Shown one piece after another: positions 1 to 8,194 of a stretch of DNA of 36,123 nucleotides. The notes beneath the pieces are model-generated. The model was given only the letters and a program-made list of their open reading frames with translations, was not told the origin of the DNA and did no database searches. This stretch comes from Pseudomonadota bacterium. GTDB taxonomy: Bacteria > Pseudomonadota > Gammaproteobacteria > Steroidobacterales > Steroidobacteraceae. Made by a program: the position numbers and the translations under genes. The stretch lies in contig JADJBE010000030.1 in NCBI GenBank assembly GCA_016703895.1, forward strand, positions 1-36,123. The letters are read 5' to 3'. Position 1 is the stretch's first letter. Each line of letters begins with the position of its first letter.

Positions 1-241
1 GTTATGGTCTCCGCTGTCTGCTCCTGTCCCAACCTGTCCGGCAGCTGGACCCCATGCCTAACTCCCAAAACCTGTTCAATCTCGCCTTGGCAAAGTTGAA
101 TTTGCTCGCCGATTTGGCGCTCGACTGTATCAACCGGGACGCTCGACTCGATCCTAGTCGCGGGCCGTGGCCTACAGCGGTGCGGTCCGAACGTTCAGCG
201 CCGTGCTCGCGCGGACCCACTCCGAGAGACTGCCGGCCACC

Positions 242-1776
242 ATGAGCGAGATCGACCGCCTTCCGCTCTAAGCGAGGCGGCCGGCGCCCCTGAACCGTGG
301 TCGATCCTGAAGAAGACCATCGCGAACACCCGGTCGCGCCTGAAGGCCGCATTGCTCCACCTCTGCGACGCGCCCGAGCTGCCGCCCCACGGCACGCCCG
401 CAACCTCGGGCTGGGCTCTGCTGGACGCTGACTGACCTGCGCCTGCGCCACGGCCTGTCGCGGCTGGTCCGCATTGCATCCTTCCGCGGGTCCCGCCGGA
501 AGCGGTCGACGATGCCTTCCCTGCAGGCCGTCCTTCGCGGTCTCATCAATGCGATCAACTGGGGCGCAACACGCTGCGTTCTGGCGCACGACGGTGGCGG
601 TGTGGAACGAAGCCGCGGATCCGTTACCTGGGTGGCCGCAGCAGCGGCTGACCCCCCCCCCCGACCTCGAAGCGACCGCGTCATCTGACGCTCGAGGAGT
701 TGCCCCGGCATCCTTCCGGAAGGACCTTGAGGCTTACCTGAGTTGGGCAGGCGGAGCCGATCGCCTCGCCGACGACGCGCCAACGATACCGCTCAAGGTG
801 TCGACGCTGCGGCAGCGGCGCGAACACTTGCGTTTGGCCGCATCGACCCTAGCATTGTGTCTCGGCAGTTCCGACCACGTCGAACACTTGGCCACATTGG
901 TGGCACCGGCAAACATGCGAGCGATCCTCACCCGTTACCTCGCCGCGACCGCAGACAACCAACCGACGACGTTCATCCGTGGGCTCGCCATCACCTTGCC
1001 GGCGACAGCTCGGCATTGGACCAAAGTTCCCCCGGAACAGATGGAGGAACTCAGACGGCTCAATGCCAAGCTCGGCAGCACGCCTACCGGGCTCACGCAA
1101 AAGAATCAGGACCTTGTTCGCCGCTTCCAGGATCGCGAACTCCTCGCCGCCCTCCTCGACCTCCCTGACACGTTGCGCAAGCAGGCGAACTCCGGGCGCT
1201 CCTCGCCGGCACGGCGGTTGCAGAAAATGCAAATCGCGCTGGCGATCCAAATCTTTGCTCGCCGCCCCGATGCGAATGCAGAACCTCGCCACGCTCGAAC
1301 TTGGCCGCAGTCTGCAATGGCCGTCGGGGCGCAATGGGCCTGCCTACGTGGTGCTGCGGCGGGATGAAACAAAGAATGAGGTGCCGCTCGAGTATCCGCT
1401 TCCCGAGCATTGCCTGGCGCTCCTGCGCGAATACCTCGATCGGTACCGCAACTACGCGACCGTCAAGGACCGCGAGTGGCTCTTCCTTCGTCTGGATGGC
1501 TCCCGGGTTCCCGACAGCGCGCTGCGGGATGGGAGCACCAAGGCGGTGGCGCGGGAACTCGGCATTGCGATGACCCCGCACCAATTCCGCCACGTGGCCG
1601 CGGCGGTGGCGCTCGACGTCCACCCCGGCGCCCTCGGACTGGTGCGCGATCTGCTAGGGCACCGCAATATCAAGACCACGTCCAATTTCTATGCCGGGAT
1701 GCGCACGCGCGAGGCGGCGCGCGAGTTCGATCGGATCCTCGAGCGCAGCCGCACGCCAGGAACGAAGCCAAGTTGA
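242..1776 (+). pseudogene. Tyrosine recombinase (phage-integrase family), frameshifted
   Basis: This is a degraded site-specific tyrosine recombinase of roughly 500 residues. The C-terminal catalytic half, about 1255-1776, keeps every expected active-site element: Arg in APMRMQNL, Lys in DETKNEVP, the H-x-x-R box in HQFRHVAA, His in LLGHRNIKTT and the nucleophile Tyr in NFYAG. The N-terminal half is read in other frames. From 301 the reading SILKKTIANTRSRLKAALLH stops at 433-435, it resumes as LRLRHGLSRLVRIASF, and it shifts again near 500-545 before NAINWGATR. A further shift near 1255 separates LQKMQIALAIQIF from LAAPMRMQNL. The proposed start at 242 (MSEIDRLP) is a guess, because the first codons run into a stop. 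The gene ends three bases before a second recombinase, as in elements that encode paired tyrosine recombinases. The protein is almost certainly inactive as written unless the indels are sequence errors. Confidence 0.8.
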
Positions 1777-1779
1777 TTC

Positions 1780-2869
1780 ATGCCGCGGGGCACTCAGGAC
1801 CTTTGCCGATTGACCTGTGGCCTGCTGCCGATCGGGGAGCGGTGGCAGCGAGCGACCATCGCGGTCGATTTCTTTGATGCTGCCGCCTCTGCTGCCGGTT
1901 GGTCAGCGAAAACGCGATATCAGGCCCAGGCAGCGTACGGGCGCTGGCTGTCCTTTCTGACGCAGGAGCACGCCGCGGTACTGGAGTCGTCCCTGGAGGA
2001 CCGAGCCGATCGCGCCCGCATCCCCGATTACGTCGAAACCCCTCGCTGACGCATCAAGCCGATGAGCATCGCGGCCGAACTGGGTCACCTGATCCTTGCG
2101 CGGCGCAAGCTGGCGCCGGGCACCGATTGGGGCTGGCTGCGGCAATGGCAATACCGGTACGAGAAGGCAGCGGTTCCGCGGGAGAAGCGGCACAAGATGG
2201 TTCACCCGTCGCGCCTCATCGAACTCGGGTCCCGCGCTGATGGACAGCGCCGATTCGTGCCAACGGAAGATCGATCGTGCCTGCCAGTACCGCGATGGCT
2301 TGCTGATCGCCCTGCTCACCTATCGCCCCTTGCGCCGGCGCAGTCTCGCCGAGCTGCGGCTCGACACACACCTGCGGCGCATTGGTAATGGATACGTTCT
2401 GGCGATGACGAGCGAGAACACCAAGTCAGGACAGGCGCTGGAGTTCCCCGTGCCTGAGCCGCTCGTGCCTTACCTGACCCGGTACCTCGAGCACTACCGA
2501 CTGCTCTTTCCACATCGTCAAGATGAGCAGGCGCTGTGGCTGTCGGCGAAGGGGGGCGCCTTGACTGGCCACGCGATCTACGTTCGCATATGCCGACGCA
2601 CCGAGGCAGCGTTGGGCACGGCTATCCACCCGCATCTCTTTCGCGACATCGCCGCGACCACGATCGCGCGGGAAGCGCCAGAGAAACCCTCTCTGTCGCC
2701 CGCGACCTCCTTCACCCATGCCAACGTCGCGACGACCCTGCGGCACTACACCCAACGCGAGACCATCGACGCCGCGCGCCAATACGCTGCCGCCATCGAT
2801 CGGTTTCGCCATGGCGCCAAAGCCGCGGCGAAGGTAGGCCCGCCGCGCGCGTTCGACCGCCGGCGTTAG
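1780..2869 (+). pseudogene. Second tyrosine recombinase, frameshifted
   Basis: This is a second tyrosine recombinase directly behind the first, with a 3-nt gap. The N-terminal core-binding part (DFFDAAASAAGWSAKTRY) reads from 1780, meets an in-frame TGA at 2047-2049, and continues in the same frame as MSIAAELGHLILARRKLAPG. A shift near 2235 moves the catalytic half into another frame. That half has Arg in TYRPLRRRSL, Lys in SENTKSGQ, HPHLFRDIAAT (H-x-x-R), THANVATT and the Tyr in LRHYTQ. Around 2680-2715 the text EKPSLSPATSF replaces what reads as ETLSVARDLL in the neighbouring frame, which looks like a pair of compensating indels. The family is clear from these motifs; loss of function is inferred. 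With its partner and the small protein that follows, the layout recalls Tn554-like or recombinase-in-series elements, but I cannot assign a named family. Confidence 0.75.
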
Positions 2870-2924
2870 CAACCCGTGATCTCCCCTTCACTGCACGCGA
2901 CTTCCAACTCCACCCTGACGACCG

Positions 2925-3264
2925 ATGAACACTACCAATCCGCATTCGGCGGTGATCGAGCAGATGCGCAGACAACGTCTGGCGCGACTTGCCGGTCAGG
3001 ACCTGGCTGCGCCACCGAGCGCTCCGGCGCCCGGAGTCAGCTGAGCACGATCGGCCTGGCAGCCCATCTCATGCAGCTCATCACCGCTGGACGCCTTGCG
3101 CAGCTGCTGGGCAACAAAGATCCTGATGAAGTCACGGGCTGCTCGCCGAGCTCGAGTCGCTCCTCGCCCGCATCGGCTATCACTGGCGCAGCGCGTTGGC
3201 CCGCAAGGCTCAGAGAAACCAGCGTGTCGTCCGAAGATCCCGCTCATCAATGCACCCTGCGATG
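2925..3264 (+). pseudogene. Small protein downstream of paired recombinases, frameshifted
   Basis: This is a short, probably helical protein of about 110 residues whose frame changes twice. It starts MNTTNPHSAVIEQMRRQR at 2925 and stops at 3044. It continues in another frame as STIGLAAHLMQLITAGRLAQ and GNKDPDEVTG, then in the third frame as LLAELESLLARIGYHWRS and ARKAQRNQR. The three pieces join without overlap into one plausible Leu- and Arg-rich protein. I do not recognise the family. Elements with tandem tyrosine recombinases, such as Tn554, often end in a small accessory protein (TnpC in that case), and position and size make a similar role possible here. That is inference from context only. 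The end coordinate is approximate. Confidence 0.45.
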
Positions 3265-3525
3265 AAGCGCGGCCGTCCGAGGGGAGCCCAGAACTTCGCG
3301 GCACGCCAGTTCGGCTTGGGCTTGGCGGTGATCTGGAGTGAGCACACCGGGCGCCCTCCATCCCGTTATCGCGACCGGCTTGGAGCCGTCGGCCCATCGT
3401 ACATCGAGTTTCGTGGCTGCAATCGCCGTCCGGTGCCGTTGCTGTTCCGCAAGACCGCCGCGTCCGGGCTGCCCGACGTCGAGTACCTCGTCCGCATCAG
3501 CGGCCGAGACACGCGGTCATCATGG
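3262..3525 (+). pseudogene. Unknown protein fragment
   Basis: An open stretch starts at ATG 3262 with MKRGRPRGAQNFAARQFGLG and continues through VIWSEHTGRPPSRY and VEYLVRIS. Its amino-acid composition looks coding, and it lies between the recombinase group and the HTH gene on the same strand. A segment near 3410-3430 reads more naturally as FVAAIAV in the next frame, which suggests a pair of small indels. I do not recognise a family and see no catalytic motif. It may be an accessory gene of the mobile element. The end coordinate is approximate because the frame stays open into the following gene. Confidence 0.35.
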
Positions 3526-3767
3526 TGCCCATCGAAGCAATCGTTCCAAGATACCTGTCGCTGGCCGAGGCTGGCACCATCGCCAGTTTCTCCACGCGCA
3601 CGCTGCGACGCGCCATCGCTGCCGGGAAGCTGCGGGCACATCACGTCGGCCGCAACGTGCGCATCGAGTTGGGCGAGCTGCGGCGCTGGATCGAAGCGGA
3701 CGGCGCCGCAGCGGTCGGTTCCTGCGGTTTCGCCATCCCGCGCCGGGCTCGGAGGTCCGGGCGCTGA
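3522..3767 (+). CDS. Excisionase-like HTH DNA-binding protein
   Basis: An 81-residue protein with a MerR/excisionase-type winged helix-turn-helix in its first 60 residues: RYLSLAEAGTIASFSTRTLR is followed by RAIAAGKLRAHHVGRNVRI and a closing ELRRWIEA. This is the usual shape of small directionality factors or repressors encoded beside integrases, which bind att or promoter DNA. The C-terminal 20 residues (Ala, Arg and Gly rich) are less convincing and may be out of frame. The start is the ATG at 3522; no strong ribosome-binding site is visible. It is one of the few genes of the 1-5585 module without an obvious frameshift in its domain. Placement before a large serine recombinase supports a role in recombination or its regulation (inference). 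Confidence 0.55.
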   Translation: MVPIEAIVPRYLSLAEAGTIASFSTRTLRRAIAAGKLRAHHVGRNVRIELGELRRWIEADGAAAVGSCGFAIPRRARRSGR

Positions 3768-3817
3768 CCGGTGCCGGTCGACCTGCACACCGGTGTTCAT
3801 TGCCAAGGGTCGGCCCG

Positions 3818-4051
3818 ATGCTGACCGGGCCTGTTGGTCGTCCGATCGACGATCCGCTGCTCGAGTTCATCGCGCAGGTCGTGGCGAAGGAGCTCGCCGG
3901 GACCGTGGCTACCTCATCTGCCGAACAGACGCCGCAAAGGGAGCTTGTCGATGAAGACCGTGAGCGCCGCCATCTACGCACGGTTCTCGACCGACAAGCA
4001 GGATCGCTCGTCGATCGAGGATCAGACGCGAACCTGCCGGACCTGGGCTAA
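3818..4051 (+). CDS. Small hypothetical protein upstream of serine recombinase
   Basis: A possible 77-residue ORF starts MLTGPVGRPIDDPLLEFIAQ. The first ~45 residues look coding (amphipathic, balanced composition). The last third overlaps the start of the serine recombinase (ATG 3951) in a different frame and is probably not native, so the real stop may have been lost by an indel. No family is recognised. The tight position ahead of the recombinase suggests translational coupling, if the gene is real. Confidence 0.3.
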   Translation: MLTGPVGRPIDDPLLEFIAQVVAKELAGTVATSSAEQTPQRELVDEDRERRHLRTVLDRQAGSLVDRGSDANLPDLG

Positions 4052-5584
4052 GAACAACGGCCTCGCCGTCGTCGCGGAGTTCGCCGACGAAGCCACAAGC
4101 GGCTCAGTGCCGGTGACCCGCCGCACGGGCGGCGGCGCGCCACGCCGCAGCGCTGGCGGGCCAGTTCGACGTGCTGATCCCGGAGGCTCCGACCGGCCTC
4201 CGGGACCAGGTCGATCAGGAGCAGGTCGTCCGCCGCCTCGAGCACCGCGGCATCGCGCCTGGTCGGCATCTCCGACGGCTGGCGACAGCAACTCGGGCGA
4301 GTCGCTTCATGCTGCGCGGCATGCGCGGCATCGTCAACGAGGTGTACTAGCGGCGCGACTTGCCGCCCAAGATCCGCCGGGTTTGGCCGGTCAGATCGCT
4401 ACGAGGCTTCCACGCTGGCGGATGTCCTACGGCTACCGCAGCGTGCCCGTCGGGATGAACGACCGGGGAGGCCGAGGGCTTCCGCCTGGAAGGTCGTTCC
4501 CGAGCAGGCGGCCATCGTGCGCGAGATCTTCTCGCGCTACGCGGCTCGCGAAGGGATGACCCGGATCGCCGCCGATCTCAACGCCCGCGGCGTACCCGGG
4601 CCGGGCGCAAGAAGAACAAGCCGAACACCTGGTCGGCCACCGCGCTCTACGGCACGCCACGGGCCGGATCCGGCCTGCTCAACAACGAGCTGTACATCGG
4701 CCGCTACATGTGGAACCGCCGGGGAGTGGGTGAAGGACCCCGACAATCCCATGCGACGCGTACCGCGGATGCGTCCACCCACCGAGTGGCGTTGCCGAAC
4801 GACCTGACCTCAGAATCGTCGACGACGAACCCTGGAAGGCCGTGCGCGCGCGGATGGAAGCGCCGCGCCAGGGCAGAGCGGTCATCGCGGGCGGGGCGGC
4901 GCGCCGCGGACGCTCTTCGGCGGCCTGCTGCGCTGCGGGCACTGTGGCGGACCAATGATCGCGGTGCACACACGCTACGGCTGCGCCGCGCACAAGACGA
5001 GAGGCTCGGCAATCTGCCAGGGAACGTCGGCCCCGCGGCCGAAACCGATCGGCGGCTGATCCAGGGGCTGCGCGAGCAGAAGTCCTCGCACCGGCGGCGA
5101 TCGCCAAGATCAGCGCACGGGTCAAGCGAACTGCTGCACGACCTCCAAAAGCGCGCGGGCGACGAGACCGTTGCCCGGGACGATCGGGTCGCGGCTGGAA
5201 GGCGAGATCGGCCACCTGACCGACGCGGTGGCCCAGATGGGTCTCTCCGCCGCATTGACGGACGCGGCTCGTCGCTGCCGAGGCGGAACTCGCCGACTCA
5301 CGGCCAAGGCAGCGGGGGCCAAGCGTCGCCGGTCCCCTGCAACGGGGAGCAGGTCGGTGCCCGGATCCGTAAGGTCGCCCTGCGGCTGGAACAGGCGCTG
5401 GCGACCGACGTCGAAGTGGCCCGCAGGATCCTCGCCGAGGAGGCTGGGCGACATCCGCGTCGAGGAGGGGGACGACGGCATCTACGCCCAGATGGACATC
5501 GGCCCCGTCCTGCTGGAGGCGCCGGGGCCGATGTTGCTGGATGGTTGCGGGGCAAGATTTGAACTTGCGACCTTCGGGTTATGA
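3951..5584 (+). pseudogene. Large serine recombinase, multiply frameshifted
   Basis: This is a resolvase/invertase-type large serine recombinase of about 540 residues, now split over all three frames. The N-terminal catalytic domain begins MKTVSAAIYARFSTDKQDRS, with the nucleophile Ser in ARFSTD, followed by SSIEDQTRTC. A shift near 4120 leads into AGQFDVLI, then DQVDQEQVVRRLEHRGI and SRFMLRGMRGIVNEVY with a stop. The Recombinase domain follows (MSYGYRSVPV, VREIFSRYAAREGMTRIAAD, LLNNELYIGRY). A zinc ribbon lies at about 4928-5030, with CGHCGG and later Cys residues in YGCAAH and AICQG. A coiled-coil-like part (LQKRAGDETVARD, EIGHLTDAVAQMG) precedes the C-terminus. The last residues, GARFELATFGL, are the readthrough of a tRNA-derived sequence (5542-5585), so the gene abuts a probable att site. 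An AGGGAG-like ribosome site precedes ATG 3951. Inactive as written. Confidence 0.8.
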
Positions 5585-5585
5585 G
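5542..5585 (-). other. 3' half of an initiator tRNA (fMet) gene: probable attachment-site remnant
   Basis: Read on the minus strand, this 44-nt segment runs from a CTCATAA anticodon loop (anticodon CAT) through CCCGAAGGTC, a T-arm with stem GCAAG/CTTGC around TTCAAAT, to an acceptor strand ending CCCGCAACCA. It matches the 3' half of bacterial initiator tRNA-fMet as I know it, with one C missing before the acceptor strand. The 5' half is absent: bases to the right (5586 onward) do not form the D-arm or acceptor strand. A tRNA 3' half alone is the usual signature of an integrative element's att copy. It directly abuts the serine recombinase pseudogene, whose frame reads into it. Confidence 0.75.
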
Positions 5586-5794
5586 GCGGACAAGGCCTAT
5601 ATTCGAGCCATGTAAATCAACAACTTGCAACGCTTGCCAAACTCGAAACGAATCTATCCAGGGCACAGTTTAGGCACACTCAATCCCGGCGAGTCACAAA
5701 TAGCGTTTTCGCGAGCGCCCCCCGCTTCGCTCCAATGCAGTTCGGCCGGAAGACGTATTCCGCTCGCGTCGTTCTTACGGAGCAGCGCGCTGAC

Positions 5795-6025
5795 AGGCCA
5801 GGCTTCCACCGCTGGCTCGCCAAATTGCGCGTCCGCGACACCGAGCAGGTCAAGTCGGTCCCCTATGCGCTCGCATCCGTTCGTTGAGCGTTTGATCGGC
5901 ACGATCCGGCGCGAGTAGCTGGACCGTGTCTTCTTCTGGTACGCGGTCGACTTGGCATGAAAGCTGAAGGCATTCCGAGATTACTACAACGGCCAACGTG
6001 TTCACCGCGCGCTCGCGCGATCCAT
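5795..6025 (+). pseudogene. DDE transposase C-terminal remnant
   Basis: This is the end of an rve-type (DDE integrase) transposase from an older insertion. The reading FHRWLAKLRVRDTEQVKSVP shifts into SHPFVERLIGTIRRE, where the Glu of VERL is the expected third catalytic residue. It then meets a stop (TAG at about 5918) and continues LDRVFFWYAVDLA, another stop, and KLKAFRDYYNGQRVHRAL. Order and spacing match the C-terminal third of such transposases. Two in-frame stops and at least one indel show that it is dead. The IS at 6026 begins at the end of this remnant, so it probably inserted next to or into it. The catalytic Asp regions are missing. The start coordinate is approximate. Confidence 0.65.
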
Positions 6026-7214
6026 TGTCTTCCGCAAATACTCGATCAGGCCAATGCGGGTGTGAGCGAATATTCATGATGCAACCCGCCCAGCACCGAG
6101 CGGGCGCGCACGACCACACTTGCACCCAGAAGATGCCGGGATTTCTTGTCGGCGCGTACGACCGCTCCCGCGGGCGGATCGGGAACGCCCGGGCCCAACG
6201 CCATGTGCGGCCGCGCTTCGTTGTAGTGGCTCACCCACACTTTCAGAATCGACCGCAGGTGCGACTCCGAGAGCGGAATCAACCAATCCAAACACTCGCG
6301 GCGGATCGTTCCGATCACCCGCTCGCAGATTGCATTGGCCTTCGGGCTGTGCGGCGGTGACTTGAGCACGGTCAGCCCGAGATTCTTGATCGATTCGTCC
6401 AAACTCCGGGCGAAGATGCTGTCACGATCGTGCACCAGATATCGAAACTCACGGTACCCAAGAGCTTCCCGCAGCTGCTGCAGCGTCCACTCGGCACTCG
6501 GGTGGTCGGTCACGTTGAAGTGCAACAGCCGACGTGAGCCGTGCTCTATCAGCACGAAGACATAGAGCAGGCGGAACGTCGCCGTGACCGCTACGAAGTA
6601 GTCGCAGGCGACGATGGCCTTGGCGTGGTTGCGTAAGAAAGTGGCCCAACGATGATCGCCGCGCGGCCGACCCGGCGGCCGCTTGGGCATGTACTTGCGT
6701 ACCGTGCGAGGCGATACACGAAGCCCAACCCTCAACAGCAGTTCATTGGCAATGCGTTCTTCGCCCCACAGCGGATTATCCAATGCCAGGCGCCGGATAA
6801 GTTGGCGCACTTCCCTACGAATCGGCGGCCGTCCCGGTCTTGCCTTCCAGCGCCAGAACAGGCGCCAGCCTGCCCGATGCCAGCGGATCAATGCCTCGGG
6901 GCGGACCACGACCAGGGCGTCGCGCCAGTCGAACAGCAGGGAAAGCAATGCCAGCGACACCCGCGTTACGGCATCCACGCGCCTGGGCTTCACGCCGCGC
7001 TCCTGGTACAGGGGCAAGTTCGCGGCGCAGAAAGAGGTTCTCCGCTGTGAGGATCGCCGAGGCCTGACCGAAAGCGCCATCAGGCCGACCAAGTCGGCCA
7101 ACAACCGAAGGATAATTCGAACGACGACGATCACGCTGCGATCATGCCACAGCTGGCCGACACTCGCGCGCTCACGGGGCCAGTCCGTCCGCGATCGAAT
7201 ATTTGCGGAGCACA
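6026..7214 (-). mobile_element. Insertion sequence with terminal inverted repeats (rve-type transposase)
   Basis: A 1.19-kb element is bounded by imperfect inverted repeats. The left end (6026-6047) reads TGTCTTCCGCAAATACTCGATC. The right end, on the minus strand from 7214, reads TGTGCTCCGCAAATATTCGATC, so 19 of 22 positions match. It contains one transposase gene on the minus strand that spans nearly the whole element, and its stop codon falls inside the left repeat. Flanking bases show no obvious target duplication. The left neighbour is an older transposase remnant and the right neighbour is a gene missing its front, so this insertion probably truncated that gene or sealed a deletion. The outermost bases are my best estimate. 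Confidence 0.7.
6046..7134 (-). CDS. DDE (rve integrase core) transposase
   Basis: A 362-residue single-ORF transposase with a GTG start. After an N-terminal hydrophobic stretch comes a helix-turn-helix region (WGEERIANELLLRVGLRVSP, RTVRKYMPKRPPG), then the rve catalytic core. The core has Asp in AIVACDYFVAV, Asp in VHDRDSIF and Glu in NAICERVIGTIRRE, followed by HYNEARPHMALGPG. All three acidic residues are present. At about residues 30-42 the text RRTSFCAANLP replaces the TAENLFLRREL seen in the adjacent frame (plus-strand region 7010-7075), so two compensating indels garble a short N-terminal stretch. The protein may still be inactive because of this. It catalyses cut-and-insert transposition of its own element. 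I do not assign a formal IS family. Confidence 0.85.
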   Translation of the reverse strand: MIVVVRIILRLLADLVGLMALSVRPRRSSQRRTSFCAANLPLYQERGVKPRRVDAVTRVSLALLSLLFDWRDALVVVRPEALIRWHRAGWRLFWRWKARPGRPPIRREVRQLIRRLALDNPLWGEERIANELLLRVGLRVSPRTVRKYMPKRPPGRPRGDHRWATFLRNHAKAIVACDYFVAVTATFRLLYVFVLIEHGSRRLLHFNVTDHPSAEWTLQQLREALGYREFRYLVHDRDSIFARSLDESIKNLGLTVLKSPPHSPKANAICERVIGTIRRECLDWLIPLSESHLRSILKVWVSHYNEARPHMALGPGVPDPPAGAVVRADKKSRHLLGASVVVRARSVLGGLHHEYSLTPALA

Positions 7215-7805
7215 GGCTGTGCGGTGTCCACCACCACTTGCGGCCTGTGCATGAACGAGAACGTCGCCCGGAAGCTCGCAGACAGCGGGATCGACGTCGT
7301 GGCTTTCTCGCTACTTGCCACCGATGCGGCGAGCAACGCCCTGCGCCATCGCATGGACATCGACGGTGTGTGCGAGGCCATAGCCTTGCTACAAGGTGCG
7401 CGCCGCGCGGCCGGCGCCGTGACTCCGAAAGTTCATCTCGCCCACCTCATGCTGGCATCCGACATGCAGGCGGCGCGCCGCGTGCCCGGTCTGGCGCACC
7501 GACTGGGCGTGCACACCGTTGTCGTCAGTACACCGGGCACCATCATCGAGCCTGGCTTCGGGACCGAGGCATTCATGCCGCAGGAAGTCGAGAAACTCGC
7601 AACCGCCGCGGCCGAACTGGGCGAAGCGGGCGCGGAGGCAAGGCGATTGAATGTCGACTTCCACTGGTCGCTGCGCCAGTCCGGTCTTGCCGCACAGCAT
7701 GGAGTCGTAGATGAGATGGAGCCAATGGGTTGGGCCGGAGATTTCAAAGAGATAACGGGCGAATTACAAATTCGCAACGTTGGGACTTTCCGCGAATTCA
7801 ATTGA
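7215..7805 (+). pseudogene. Probable radical-SAM protein, 5' end removed by IS
   Basis: The frame is open from the IS end to 7805. The early part (STTTCGLCMNENVARKLADS) aligns with the usual TTNG-L-MNE strand of radical-SAM barrels. It is followed by GIDVVAFSLLATDAASNALR, a helix rich in Arg, KVHLAHLMLASDMQAARRVP and HTVVVSTPGTIIEPGF, the alternating strand-helix pattern of that barrel. The N-terminal CxxxCxxC cluster that defines the family would lie to the left and is missing, replaced by the IS. After about residue 160 (HWSLRQSG) the sequence loses family character, and no C-terminal Cys cluster is seen, so the back end may also be lost. Family assignment comes from pattern recall and is moderate. 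As written it cannot bind an iron-sulfur cluster. Confidence 0.5.
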
Positions 7806-7906
7806 TCTTGGACAGGTTTTCCGATCGCGGTTGCGAGCAATCTGAATCCGCAGTGCACCAGATACCAATTGCGTACCTCGTCATAACTTAGCTAATGGAG
7901 CAAATC

Positions 7907-8149
7907 ATGCGGACTTTCGCGATTGCAGCGCTGGCACTCTTCCTCGCAGGATGCGCAACGGCACCCCCACCTGGATTCACTCAAGTGACCAATCATCGCG
8001 ACAACACAATCAGTTTTGTGCCGAAGAGTTCAGACAGCGATTTCGTGGGTACGAGCGCGATCCGGACCCCGGCAAAAGCCGGCTCCGAATTGGTACCGCT
8101 ATGGGCACCCCTGATGCCTGACCGCCCCATCCGTTCGTGGACGAGGTAG
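7907..8149 (+). CDS. Small lipoprotein, unknown function
   Basis: An 80-residue precursor starts MRTFAIAALALFLAGCATA. It is a classic lipoprotein signal with lipobox LAGC, giving a mature protein of about 65 residues anchored in the outer or inner membrane. The start at 7907 is preferred over the ATG at 7895 because the upstream ATG's own bases (TGGAG) serve as a ribosome-binding site at the right distance. The mature part (PPPGFTQVTNHRDNTISFVP) has no motif I recognise and no Cys or Met cluster. It precedes the copper-related genes on the same strand, with an unknown ORF about 45 bp downstream. Function unknown. Confidence 0.6.
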   Translation: MRTFAIAALALFLAGCATAPPPGFTQVTNHRDNTISFVPKSSDSDFVGTSAIRTPAKAGSELVPLWAPLMPDRPIRSWTR

Positions 8150-8194
8150 TCCTCGATGCCGAGTGCCTCACCGCTTTCGAGTGAACCGAATTGC

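Noticed and set aside
2..589. Long minus-strand frame at the left edge
   Set aside because: Arg/Ser-rich nonsense with no domain. It overlaps recombinase pieces that are readable on the plus strand. I see no supported feature in bases 1-241.
5542..5620. Complete tRNA-fMet gene
   Set aside because: Only the 3' half is present; bases to the right do not form the acceptor 5' strand, D-arm or anticodon 5' strand.
38..7825. Similar GGACAGGTT-like strings near 38-46, 66-80 (minus strand) and 7809-7825 as possible element ends
   Set aside because: The similarity is short and imperfect, and the flanking bases do not extend it. Chance is likely.
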